A stretch of DNA of 8,822 nt. Source: Desulfobacteraceae bacterium. GTDB taxonomy: Bacteria; Desulfobacterota; Desulfobacteria; Desulfobacterales; UBA11574. Numbering within the stretch: the first letter of the stretch is position 1; each line of letters starts with the position of its first letter. A program made the translations under genes and the position numbers. The stretch covers positions 1 through 8,822 of the forward strand of contig JAOUGB010000069.1 of NCBI GenBank assembly GCA_029857875.1, written 5' to 3'. The notes below the pieces were generated by a model. That model made no database searches, was not told the origin of the DNA, and was given only the letters and a program-made list of their open reading frames with translations. This document shows positions 1 through 6,527 of the stretch, piece by piece.

Positions 1-107
1 ATAATGTCAACCTTCCGGCATCCGGGTGTGTTACAATCATCCGGGCACCGGAAATTACATTCGACATCGACAATATGGGCCTGGTGTTGAAAGTAGTTAT
101 TCAGCAT
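1..107 (-). CDS. Cysteine-rich protein of unknown function (N-terminal part, runs off the left edge)
   Basis: An open frame on the minus strand starts at an ATG (105-107) inside the last codons of the PerR-like gene, overlapping it by 11 nt, and continues without a stop to the window edge, giving 35 residues. The visible peptide begins MLNNYFQHQAHIVDV and has four cysteines at residues 17, 21, 25 and 30 (CX3CX3CX4C), which suggests metal or Fe-S binding. The spacing does not match radical SAM (CX3CX2C) or a standard ferredoxin motif, and I do not recognise the family. There is no clear Shine-Dalgarno sequence, so translation would be coupled to the upstream regulator gene. The overlap and shared direction suggest a two-gene operon and perhaps a redox or metal role. 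The codon choice looks coding, but 35 codons is short, so a chance open frame is not excluded. Confidence 0.45.
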   Translation of the reverse strand, partial: MLNNYFQHQAHIVDVECNFRCPDDCNTPGCRKVDI

Positions 108-513
108 GGTTCGGAGCTGCTTTTTTTGAACATTCAGGACAGAGACCGGTAAATTCAAGGTTATGTCCGATAATTTCAAAAACAGTTGCCCCATAAAGGT
201 CATTCTCGAGTTGGTTCAAAGGTGCTATCGGCGCATCGTCCACCCGGTCACAGCACACGCAGCGAATATGGTAATGCTTGTTCGTATCCCAATCATAGCG
301 TTTCAAAGCGCCGCTGAGTTCCAACTTCTGGATTTTACCCATGTTGGCAAGGACTTCAAGGTTCCGGTAAACCGTACCGAGACTGATTCTTGGCATCCGG
401 CGGCGTACCATTTGATAAATCTCATCAGCACTTGGATGAGCATTTTGCTTTAGCAGCTCTTCAAGAATTACCTTGCGCTGCCGGGTCATTCTTTTGTTTT
501 TAGGTTGCAGCAA
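97..513 (-). CDS. perR: PerR-like Fur-family metal-dependent transcriptional repressor
   Basis: A 138-residue Fur-superfamily DNA-binding protein. The N-terminal winged helix includes the recognition helix region ISLGTVYRNLEVL (43-55); the C-terminal dimerisation domain has HYHIRCVCC (80-88) and LCPEC (124-128). The regulatory metal ligands known in Bacillus subtilis PerR (His37, Asp85, His91, His93, Asp104) align without gaps to His26, Asp74, His80, His82 and Asp93 here, and the structural zinc cysteines to Cys85, Cys88, Cys125 and Cys128. The Asp at position 93, where Fur proteins usually have Glu, favours a peroxide sensor that uses Fe-catalysed histidine oxidation. The start is a TTG at 511-513, chosen because AGAGG lies 7 nt upstream; the in-frame ATG at 487-489 has no ribosome binding site. 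The gene is divergent from nqrA and overlaps a cysteine-rich gene at its 3' end. A general Fur-family regulator (Fur, Zur) is less likely. Regulation of nqr is inference. Confidence 0.9.
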   Translation of the reverse strand: MLQPKNKRMTRQRKVILEELLKQNAHPSADEIYQMVRRRMPRISLGTVYRNLEVLANMGKIQKLELSGALKRYDWDTNKHYHIRCVCCDRVDDAPIAPLNQLENDLYGATVFEIIGHNLEFTGLCPECSKKAAPNHAE

Positions 514-520
514 GTTATTA

Positions 521-525
521 CCTCT
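521..525 (-). promoter_or_regulatory. Ribosome binding site of the PerR-like gene
   Basis: On the minus strand AGAGG sits 7 nt before the TTG at 513-511. It decides in favour of the TTG start over the internal ATG at 489, which is preceded only by an A-rich coding stretch. Confidence 0.7.
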
Positions 526-560
526 GGTGCGATAGGTTCTTTCCCCAAATCCTTAAATAT

Positions 561-589
561 TTCCTAAGCTGAATAAAAAGTTGTGTCAA
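561..589 (-). promoter_or_regulatory. Candidate sigma-70 promoter for the PerR-like gene
   Basis: On the minus strand a perfect -35 hexamer TTGACA (589-584) is followed, after 17 nt, by TAGGAA (566-561), a poor -10 element with three of six consensus bases. The position, about 50 nt upstream of the TTG start, is right. The weak -10 leaves this uncertain. Confidence 0.35.
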
Positions 590-607
590 GAGTGAATAAA
601 ACGTATT

Positions 608-622
608 TTAATTGTATCATAA
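608..622. promoter_or_regulatory. Weak candidate PerR/Fur-type operator
   Basis: TTAATTGTATCATAA has the 7-1-7 layout of the Per box (TTATAAT-N-ATTATAA) with 9 of 14 positions matching: one half site is good (6 of 7), the other poor (3 of 7). It lies between the divergent perR-like and nqrA genes, just upstream of the TTGACA proposed for the regulator, where autoregulation would be expected. The surrounding DNA is AT-rich, so a partial match by chance is plausible. Confidence 0.22.
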
Positions 623-673
623 TATTTTAAACCTTTGGGGGAAAAATGTTGCATGAATCTGAAATGATGTTCT

Positions 674-690
674 ACGGTATGATTATTGCA
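674..690 (+). promoter_or_regulatory. Candidate promoter of the nqr operon (sigma-54-like, or sigma-70 -10)
   Basis: CGGTAT (675-680), five bases, then TTGCA (686-690) has the GG-N10-GC spacing of sigma-54 promoters and a perfect -12 half, but the -24 half matches TGGCAC at only three positions. The same stretch contains TATGAT (678-683), a good sigma-70 -10 hexamer with no matching -35 at 17 nt. Either reading would start transcription roughly 47-60 nt before nqrA. Confidence 0.3.
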
Positions 691-704
691 AATTAAATGA
701 GTGT

Positions 705-719
705 TGTTTTATGAAAACA
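705..719. repeat. Short perfect inverted repeat in the nqrA leader
   Basis: TGTTTT-ATG-AAAACA is a perfect 6-bp inverted repeat with a 3-nt centre, 28 nt before the nqrA start codon. It could be an operator or a weak leader hairpin. It is AT-rich, so it may also be chance. Confidence 0.3.
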
Positions 720-747
720 TGAAACCATTCTACAACTAAACCACCCT

Positions 748-2091
748 ATGACTTCCATCCGTATCAGAAAAGGTTACGATATTAATATCGACGGGCCCCC
801 TTCTTTTGATGTTGAAAAATTGGAGAAGCCGACCCGAGTGGCGTTATTGCCGGGAAGAATCCCATTTATAAAGCCTCGTTTAAAGGTTAAGGTTGATGAT
901 CAGGTGAACGTGGGCTCTCCGGTTTTCGAGGACAAACGAAATCCCGATTTCATATTTCTATCACCGGGAGGCGGTCGGGTCAGTAAAATCGATTACGGCC
1001 CGCGCAGGATAATCAAAGAGATTGTCATCACACTGGATCAAGATGAGGGTTATGAAACATTCCCGATAATAAACGAGGCCCAGGTGGAAGATATCGAAAG
1101 GGAAGCCTTGGTTCAAAAGTTAACCACCGGGGGATTATGGCCTCTGTTCAGAGAACTTCCATTCCGAAATATTCCAAATCCACAATCACTCCCTCCGTCG
1201 ATCATCATTAGTCTGGGTTCTAAAGAACCTTTTCAACCTTTACCGGAAGTTTATTTAAAAGACAAAATAGATCTGTTTGAATTCGGTATAAAAATTCTCA
1301 ACAAATTGACAGAAACGATTTTTATCAGTGCATCTCCGGGTAATAATTTTGTTCCAGACCGGTTAAACACCCATGTGACCCATACCTGCGAAGGTGTTTA
1401 TCCGGCAGATGATCCGGGTGTATTGCTCTATTACATCAAAAAACATCCGGATGAAAACCGGTCCTGGTATATCAACGGGCAGGATGTACTACTTTTGGCG
1501 ATGCTCTTTAAGACCGGAAAATACCCAGTGGATCGGACGGTGGTTTTAGGCGGATCCCTCGCCAGGGAAAGAAAGCATTTTCAGACCAGAATGGGCGTTC
1601 CTTTGAATCATATCACAAAGGGACGTGCGGACGATGCCGGAACAGCCAGATATATTGTCGGGGGCATTTTCAAGGGTTATACCGGTTCACAAGATTCATA
1701 TATGGGGTTTTATGAGACCTCTCTGGTATTGATTCCCGAAGGCGACGAAAAAGAGTTTTTTGGGTTTGCCAGACCCGGGTTTAATAAACCCAGCCGGTCC
1801 AGGACATTTTTATCTTTTTTTAACAAATCGTCTATGGCCATGGATTGCAATTGTCATGGTGAAGTACGGGCTTGTATCAATTGCGGATTCTGTGCCGAGG
1901 TCTGTCCGGTGGATATTTTACCCCAGTTCACATACAAAAGCATACTTGCAGATGAAATTGAGGAGGCACTAAATCACGGCTTGCTTGATTGTGTGGAATG
2001 TTGCCTCTGCACCTATGTCTGTCCATCGAAGATCGAACTGAGAAATATTCTCAAGGAAACAAAAAAAGCATACTTTTTGGAACAGTTGTAA
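748..2091 (+). CDS. nqrA: Na+-translocating NADH:quinone oxidoreductase subunit A, with two RnfC-like 4Fe-4S motifs
   Basis: Cytoplasmic-side subunit A of the Na+-NQR complex, 447 residues, the usual family length. The N-terminus (IRKGYDINIDG, then FEDKRNPDF near residue 60) and the central GGSLARERKHFQTRMGVPLN region are typical NqrA. The C-terminus differs from the well-known Vibrio form: it has two complete ferredoxin motifs, C376-C379-C382-C386-P and C415-C418-C421-C425-P, each CX2CX2CX3CP, plus extra cysteines at 367, 369 and 419. RnfC has this arrangement; Vibrio NqrA keeps only a degenerate remnant. Two 4Fe-4S clusters are therefore likely here (inference). The length, N-terminus and nqrB-nqrF context argue for NqrA rather than RnfC. 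The ATG at 748 matches family N-termini, yet has no purine-rich ribosome binding site before it. First gene of the operon; nqrB starts 2 nt after its stop. Confidence 0.95.
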   Translation: MTSIRIRKGYDINIDGPPSFDVEKLEKPTRVALLPGRIPFIKPRLKVKVDDQVNVGSPVFEDKRNPDFIFLSPGGGRVSKIDYGPRRIIKEIVITLDQDEGYETFPIINEAQVEDIEREALVQKLTTGGLWPLFRELPFRNIPNPQSLPPSIIISLGSKEPFQPLPEVYLKDKIDLFEFGIKILNKLTETIFISASPGNNFVPDRLNTHVTHTCEGVYPADDPGVLLYYIKKHPDENRSWYINGQDVLLLAMLFKTGKYPVDRTVVLGGSLARERKHFQTRMGVPLNHITKGRADDAGTARYIVGGIFKGYTGSQDSYMGFYETSLVLIPEGDEKEFFGFARPGFNKPSRSRTFLSFFNKSSMAMDCNCHGEVRACINCGFCAEVCPVDILPQFTYKSILADEIEEALNHGLLDCVECCLCTYVCPSKIELRNILKETKKAYFLEQL

Positions 2092-2093
2092 TC

Positions 2094-3287
2094 ATGAAGT
2101 TTATACAAAAGATTTTCGATTCCAAGCGAAAGCATTTTGTAAAAGGTGGTAGGTTTGAAAAATTCTATCCTCTTTTTGAGGCCTTTGAAACCTTTTTCTT
2201 TATTCCGGGCAATGTAACAAAAAACGATGCTCACGTGCGAGACAGCCTTGATCTCAAGCGTCTGATGAGCATGGTTATTGTGTCGCTGATCCCCCCGCTT
2301 TTTTTCGGTATTTACAATTCTGGATATCAGTCGAATTTGGCCTCAGGACTTCCGGTTACGTTTATCGCTGTTTTCATCAAGGGACTCCAAATTGTTCTAC
2401 CGATAATTATTGTATCCTATGGTGTTGGATTTGCATGGGAGGTTTTGTTTGCATCCATTAGAAAACACAACATCAGCGAGGGATTTCTGGTTACCGGCCT
2501 GTTATTTCCCCTGACACTTCCACCGACGATTCCGCTCTGGCAGGTTGCCCTGGGCATCTCATTTGGTGTGATCTTTGGCAAAGAGATCTTTGGCGGCACA
2601 GGGAGAAACTTTTTAAACCCCGCATTGACCGGAAGGGCGTTTTTATTTTTTGCCTATCCCATGAAAATGACCGGAGATACCGTATGGACGGTGGTTAGCG
2701 GTGTCAATTACCAGGGTGTGGATACATTCAGCGGGGCCACGCCGCTTGCGGTTTCCGCAGTTCAAGGGACCTCTGCATTTATAGAATCTTTGCTGTCAAA
2801 AGCCGGGTTTACGTTGCCCAAACTCTTTTACGGCTTGTATCCCGGAAGCATTGGCGGGACATCGACGTTCATGTGCTTGTTGGGCGCTCTCTTGCTGGTT
2901 TTTACGGGCATCGCCAGCTACAGGATCATGATCGGCGGTATTCTAGGAGTACTGGTAGCCGCATATCCGGGATATATTGTGAGCCTTGTATCCGGAAATT
3001 CAACGGTTCCCATGCTGTCGCTGCCACCGTTTTATCATCTGGTGATGGGTGGATTTGCCTTTGGAATCACTTATATGGCCACCGATCCGGTTTCAGCCCC
3101 CGGAATGAACGTCTCAAAATGGATATACGGTTTCGCCATAGGTGCGTTGACGGTACTGATACGCATTTTCAATCCGGCATTTCCAGAAGGAATTATGCTG
3201 GCCATTCTTTTCATGAACCTGTTTTCGCCGCTGTTGGATCATTTTGAAATTCATTTCCGGCTGAAAAAAAGGGTGCCGAATGTCTAA
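2094..3287 (+). CDS. nqrB: Na+-translocating NADH:quinone oxidoreductase subunit B
   Basis: Integral membrane subunit B, 397 residues, carrying covalent FMN and riboflavin in characterised Na+-NQR and forming part of the quinone site and the Na+ path. The flavinylation motif SGAT is at residues 213-216, with Thr216 as the expected FMN attachment residue (Thr236 in Vibrio cholerae). The N-terminus, with GGRFEKFYPLFEAFETFFF and HVRDSLDLKRLM, matches the family, followed by many hydrophobic membrane segments. I chose the ATG at 2094 because it aligns with known NqrB N-termini and falls 2 nt after the nqrA stop; the frame is open further upstream, but that part lies inside nqrA. The protein is slightly shorter than the Vibrio one (about 415), mostly before the flavin site. 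It overlaps nqrC by 8 nt, so translation is probably coupled. Confidence 0.97.
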   Translation: MKFIQKIFDSKRKHFVKGGRFEKFYPLFEAFETFFFIPGNVTKNDAHVRDSLDLKRLMSMVIVSLIPPLFFGIYNSGYQSNLASGLPVTFIAVFIKGLQIVLPIIIVSYGVGFAWEVLFASIRKHNISEGFLVTGLLFPLTLPPTIPLWQVALGISFGVIFGKEIFGGTGRNFLNPALTGRAFLFFAYPMKMTGDTVWTVVSGVNYQGVDTFSGATPLAVSAVQGTSAFIESLLSKAGFTLPKLFYGLYPGSIGGTSTFMCLLGALLLVFTGIASYRIMIGGILGVLVAAYPGYIVSLVSGNSTVPMLSLPPFYHLVMGGFAFGITYMATDPVSAPGMNVSKWIYGFAIGALTVLIRIFNPAFPEGIMLAILFMNLFSPLLDHFEIHFRLKKRVPNV

Positions 3288-3978
3288 TTATATCAAATCC
3301 ATTTTGTTTGCAGCAGTGTTGAGCCTGGTTTGCGGCGGTCTGTTGACCCTGGCATCCACCGGTTTGAAGGAATATCAGTTTAAGAATATTGAACTCGACA
3401 AGAATAAAAACATATTAAAATCCGTTGGTCTGATGGATGGCGAAGACTCTGTTTCACAAAAGACCGTTGAACAACTTTATTCCAAAAACATCAGACAGAT
3501 ATGGATTAATGTTGACGGTAAAATTGTTCCAGAACAAAGAAAGGGTAAAAATGATCTGCCGGTCTATCTCTTTTCTCAACAGGAAAAAATACAAGCATAT
3601 ATCATCCCCATTCATTCTCGGGGACTGTGGGGAAAAATCTCAGGATATATGGCCATAAAAAATGATGGGGCTACCATTTCTGGATTTACCGTTTACAGCC
3701 ATCAGGAAACCCCGGGTCTCGGCGGAGAGATTGAGAAAAAATGGTTCCAGAAGAATTTCGAAGGTAAAAAAATCCTGGATGATCAGGGTAATTTTGTTTC
3801 CATTGCCATTGCCAAGGGATCGGTAAAAGAGCGGATACCTGAAAGCCGTCAGAAAAATTTCGTCGACGGCATCAGCGGCGCTTCCATGACCGGAAAATTT
3901 TTATCTGCCGGGTTAAAACAGACACTGACGGAATATGAACCTTTTTCTGAAAGATACAGAAAAAATGAAATCAAATGA
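3280..3978 (+). CDS. nqrC: Na+-translocating NADH:quinone oxidoreductase subunit C (FMN-binding), with an SGAS flavinylation motif
   Basis: Subunit C, 232 residues: one N-terminal membrane anchor (about residues 5-27) and a periplasmic FMN-binding domain. It relays electrons between the NqrD/E cluster and the NqrB flavin. Family marks include TPGLGGEIEKKWFQ and the C-terminal DGISGASMTGKF (196-207). In Vibrio NqrC the FMN-bearing residue is the Thr of SGAT; here that position is Ser202 (SGAS), with a Thr at 204. Serine is known as a flavinylation target in some FMN_bind proteins, so the site may still work, but this is a departure from the usual form. The protein is somewhat shorter than the Vibrio one (about 257). 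The ATG at 3280 has a good AAAGGG 6 nt upstream and overlaps nqrB by 8 nt; the end overlaps nqrD by 4 nt. Confidence 0.95.
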   Translation: MSNYIKSILFAAVLSLVCGGLLTLASTGLKEYQFKNIELDKNKNILKSVGLMDGEDSVSQKTVEQLYSKNIRQIWINVDGKIVPEQRKGKNDLPVYLFSQQEKIQAYIIPIHSRGLWGKISGYMAIKNDGATISGFTVYSHQETPGLGGEIEKKWFQKNFEGKKILDDQGNFVSIAIAKGSVKERIPESRQKNFVDGISGASMTGKFLSAGLKQTLTEYEPFSERYRKNEIK

Positions 3979-4592
3979 AGATAACAAAAACCAAAGCCTT
4001 TAACGTATTTTTTAAGCCCATATGGGAAAGCAATCCGATTTCCGGACAAATCCTTGGGATATGTTCTGCTCTGGCGGTCACCGTTCAGCTAAAGACGGCT
4101 GTTGTGATGAGCCTGGCCCTGACCTTTGTTCTGGCTTTTTCGAATCTGTTGATCTCACTGATGCGCAAGTTTATCCCTAGAAATATTCGGATTATCGTTG
4201 AACTCACCGTCATTGCAACATTGGTGATTTTCGCGGATCAGGTTCTTAAAGCATTTCTGTATGACATCAGCAAGCAACTTTCCGTTTTCGTGGGGCTTAT
4301 TATCACGAATTGCATTATCCTGGGAAGGGCCGAAACATATGCCCTGGGGAATCCCCCGTTTCATTCCCTGTTGGACGGTATCGGTAACGGTCTTGGTTAC
4401 AGTCAAATTCTGATAACGGTGGGGGTACTTAGGGAGTTTTTTGGTGCAGGAAAACTTTTTGGATTTCAGGTGATACCCGATACGTTTTATGCCGCAGGAT
4501 ATGAAAATATGGGACTTATGGTTCTGGCACCGGGCGCGTTTATCGCCATCGGTCTGATCGTGTGGCTTCAAAAGACGGTTTCAAAAGAATAA
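3975..4592 (+). CDS. nqrD: Na+-translocating NADH:quinone oxidoreductase subunit D
   Basis: Integral membrane subunit D, 205 residues (Vibrio about 210), of the NqrD/NqrE (RnfE/RnfA) family, with about six membrane helices in the inverted-repeat fold shared by the pair. The two cysteines that in solved Na+-NQR structures bind half of the intramembrane 2Fe-2S cluster are present: Cys30 in GICSALAVT and Cys113 in ITNCIILGRAE. Other conserved parts are YDISKQLSVFVGLIITN and DGIGNGLGYSQIL. The start ATG at 3975 overlaps the nqrC stop (ATGA) and the N-terminus aligns with known NqrD. The stop lies 3 nt before nqrE. RnfE is the only serious alternative; the neighbours settle it as NqrD. Confidence 0.96.
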   Translation: MKITKTKAFNVFFKPIWESNPISGQILGICSALAVTVQLKTAVVMSLALTFVLAFSNLLISLMRKFIPRNIRIIVELTVIATLVIFADQVLKAFLYDISKQLSVFVGLIITNCIILGRAETYALGNPPFHSLLDGIGNGLGYSQILITVGVLREFFGAGKLFGFQVIPDTFYAAGYENMGLMVLAPGAFIAIGLIVWLQKTVSKE

Positions 4593-4595
4593 TTT

Positions 4596-5204
4596 ATGGA
4601 AAACCTTATCAGCATATTTTTAAATTCCGTTTTTATCGGCAATATCCTTTTGGCGTATTTTCTGGGGATGTGTTCTTTTCTTGCGATTTCCAGAAAAATG
4701 GAAACCGCCATAGGACTCGGTTTGGCGGTGACATTTGTGCTTTCCATCACAACACCGGTAAACTGGCTCGTTTATCACTATCTGCTGGCGCCCGGCGCCC
4801 TTTTCTGGGCAGGTTTTCCGGGAATTGATCTTAGCTTTTTAAAATTTATGATCTTTATCGCCGTTATTGCAGGCATTGTTCAGGCGCTGGAAATGATTAT
4901 CGACAGGTATTTACCCCCTTTATACATGGCATTGGGCGTGTTTCTTCCCTTGATTGCTGTGAATTGTGCCATTTTAGGAGCGTCTTTGTTCATGGTGGAG
5001 CGGAATTATAATTTTATAGAATCTGTTGTGTACGGTGCAAGTTCAGGTTTTGGATGGATGCTCGCCATTGTTACCATGGCGGGAATTCGAAAAAAACTCA
5101 GATACGCCAATGTTCCCAAGGGGCTTGAAAATTTTGGAATCAGTATGATTATCACCGGGCTTATGGCCATGGCTTTTATGTTGTTTTCGGGGATTACGCT
5201 TTAA
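4596..5204 (+). CDS. nqrE: Na+-translocating NADH:quinone oxidoreductase subunit E
   Basis: Integral membrane subunit E, 202 residues, the usual size, partner of NqrD. Cys26 ([10 protein letters not shown]) and Cys124 ([11 protein letters not shown]) are the expected ligands of the shared intramembrane 2Fe-2S cluster. [31 protein letters not shown] and the C-terminal [17 protein letters not shown] are family signatures. Two details look more like RnfA than Vibrio NqrE: the [14 protein letters not shown] stretch (35-48), and Gly at position 15 (VFIGNILL) where Vibrio has Glu. It starts 3 nt after nqrD with only a weak ribosome binding site, so coupling is likely. A 75-nt gap to nqrF follows. 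Confidence 0.96.
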   Translation: MENLISIFLNSVFIGNILLAYFLGMCSFLAISRKMETAIGLGLAVTFVLSITTPVNWLVYHYLLAPGALFWAGFPGIDLSFLKFMIFIAVIAGIVQALEMIIDRYLPPLYMALGVFLPLIAVNCAILGASLFMVERNYNFIESVVYGASSGFGWMLAIVTMAGIRKKLRYANVPKGLENFGISMIITGLMAMAFMLFSGITL

Positions 5205-5266
5205 CATGGCAATGGGTTATGGGTAAGGCATAATAGGGTTATCTAAGACATTTAACCAGGGACTTT

Positions 5267-5272
5267 AAAGGA
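5267..5272 (+). promoter_or_regulatory. Ribosome binding site of nqrF
   Basis: AAAGGA lies 7 nt before the TTG at 5280-5282. It supports the TTG start, which also gives a protein of the same length as Vibrio NqrF. No ATG is available in frame near this point. Confidence 0.75.
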
Positions 5273-5279
5273 ATTATCA

Positions 5280-6506
5280 TTGATTTACCTCGTTAGCCTG
5301 ACAGTTTTTTCCTCAATCATCTTCATCCTTGTGGGGCTTCTTTTGCTGGTGGAAGCCAAAGTCGTTAAAAAGGACGACTGTGATATTGTTATCAATGATG
5401 ACGAAGAAAAAAGCTTAAAGGTGCCCGGTGGCATTACACTTTTATCTGCGCTTGCTGCCAATGAGATTTATATTCCATCGGCCTGTGGCGGCGGAGGTTC
5501 ATGCGGAACATGCAAGTGCGTGGTAGAAGAGGGTGGAAGAGGCATTCTGCCCACTGAGCTTGCCCATCTGACCCGACGGGAAAAAAAGGAAAATGTTCGT
5601 CTATCCTGTCAGCTCAAGGTTAAAGAAAATATGAAGATTCGGTTGTCTGAAGAAATCTTCAATGTCAGAAAATACGGCGCTACCGTGGTTTCAAACGACA
5701 ATGTTGCGACATTTATTAAGGAACTGGTACTGAAACTCGATCCCGGCGAAGCACTTGAATTCAAGGCCGGGGCCTATATACAGATTGATATCCCGGAGTA
5801 TGAGTTTTCATTTTCAGAATTCAGGGCCAGGGTGGCTGAACGGTTCAGGCCCGACTGGGATGCCTTCAACCTCTGGGGGTTGCAGTCAAAGACAGAAGAG
5901 CCGATTTATAGAGCCTATTCCGTGGCAAATCCTCCCACTAAAAAAGACATCTTGGAATTTACGATCCGGATCGCCACCCCGCCACTCGGGGTTGGAGAAG
6001 CACCCCCCGGCAAAGGATCATCTTATATTTTCAATTTGAAACCAGGCGACCGGGTGACACTAAGCGGACCTTATGGAGATTTTTTTGCTAAGGAAACCGA
6101 AAGGGAAATGTGTTTCGTCGGCGGTGGTGCAGGAATGGCGCCGCTAAGGTCTCATATTTTTCACCAACTCAACACATTGAAAACAAAACGGAAAATTACG
6201 TTTTGGTACGGAGCCCGATCAAAGCTGGAGTTGTTTTTTGAAGAAGAATTCAGGGACTTGGAAAAAAAATATGAGAACTTCTCATTTCACGTGGCCTTAT
6301 CCCAGCCCAAAGAAGAGGATCGATGGGAAGGTATGACCGGATACATCCACCAGTGTCTGCATGACGATTACCTTGTCACACATGAAGACCCGACCGAAAT
6401 TGAATATTATCTCTGCGGTCCCCCCCCGATGATTGATGCCATTGAAGAGATGCTGGACAGCCTCGGCGTAGACCCGGAGATGATTGCCTACGACAAATTT
6501 GGTTAA
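5280..6506 (+). CDS. nqrF: Na+-translocating NADH:quinone oxidoreductase subunit F (NADH dehydrogenase, FAD/2Fe-2S)
   Basis: The NADH-oxidising subunit, 408 residues, identical in length to Vibrio cholerae NqrF. Order of parts: one N-terminal membrane helix (about 2-25); a plant-type ferredoxin domain with 2Fe-2S ligands Cys69, Cys75, Cys78 and Cys110 (SACGGGGSCGTC); an FAD domain with RAYS (211-214) and KGSSYIFNL (245-253); an NADH domain with GGGAGMAP (281-288), WYGARSK (309-315) and CGPPPM (379-384). It ends in the Phe-Gly tail that stacks on the flavin. The start codon is TTG, set by a good AAAGGA. Hydride from NADH goes to FAD and then, one electron at a time, to the 2Fe-2S centre and on to the membrane cluster. 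It is last in the operon; neither apbE nor nqrM follows. Confidence 0.98.
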   Translation: MIYLVSLTVFSSIIFILVGLLLLVEAKVVKKDDCDIVINDDEEKSLKVPGGITLLSALAANEIYIPSACGGGGSCGTCKCVVEEGGRGILPTELAHLTRREKKENVRLSCQLKVKENMKIRLSEEIFNVRKYGATVVSNDNVATFIKELVLKLDPGEALEFKAGAYIQIDIPEYEFSFSEFRARVAERFRPDWDAFNLWGLQSKTEEPIYRAYSVANPPTKKDILEFTIRIATPPLGVGEAPPGKGSSYIFNLKPGDRVTLSGPYGDFFAKETEREMCFVGGGAGMAPLRSHIFHQLNTLKTKRKITFWYGARSKLELFFEEEFRDLEKKYENFSFHVALSQPKEEDRWEGMTGYIHQCLHDDYLVTHEDPTEIEYYLCGPPPMIDAIEEMLDSLGVDPEMIAYDKFG

Positions 6507-6527
6507 ATCGGTTTTGCCAACCCGCAA

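Noticed and set aside
12..54. Direct repeat CATCCGGG (19-26 and 38-45) and imperfect inverted repeat with TTCCGG/CCGGAA ends
   Set aside because: It lies within the cysteine-rich open frame and is imperfect, so codon content explains it as well as an attachment or terminator site.
1989..2093. Longer N-terminus for NqrB starting inside nqrA
   Set aside because: The ATG at 2094 aligns with known NqrB N-termini; the upstream part is the nqrA coding sequence read in another frame.
4155..4571. Minus-strand open frame of 138 codons within nqrD
   Set aside because: It is antisense to a clearly conserved gene, lacks a ribosome binding site and shows no recognisable domain.
5206..5226. Tiny open frame ATG GCA ATG GGT TAT GGG TAA in the nqrE-nqrF spacer
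   Set aside because: Six codons, no ribosome binding site and no attenuator structure; indistinguishable from chance.
748..6506. Rnf operon instead of Nqr
   Set aside because: A ferredoxin-reductase-type NqrF, full-length NqrA with its typical N-terminus and the A-B-C-D-E-F order are diagnostic of Na+-NQR; no RnfB is present.
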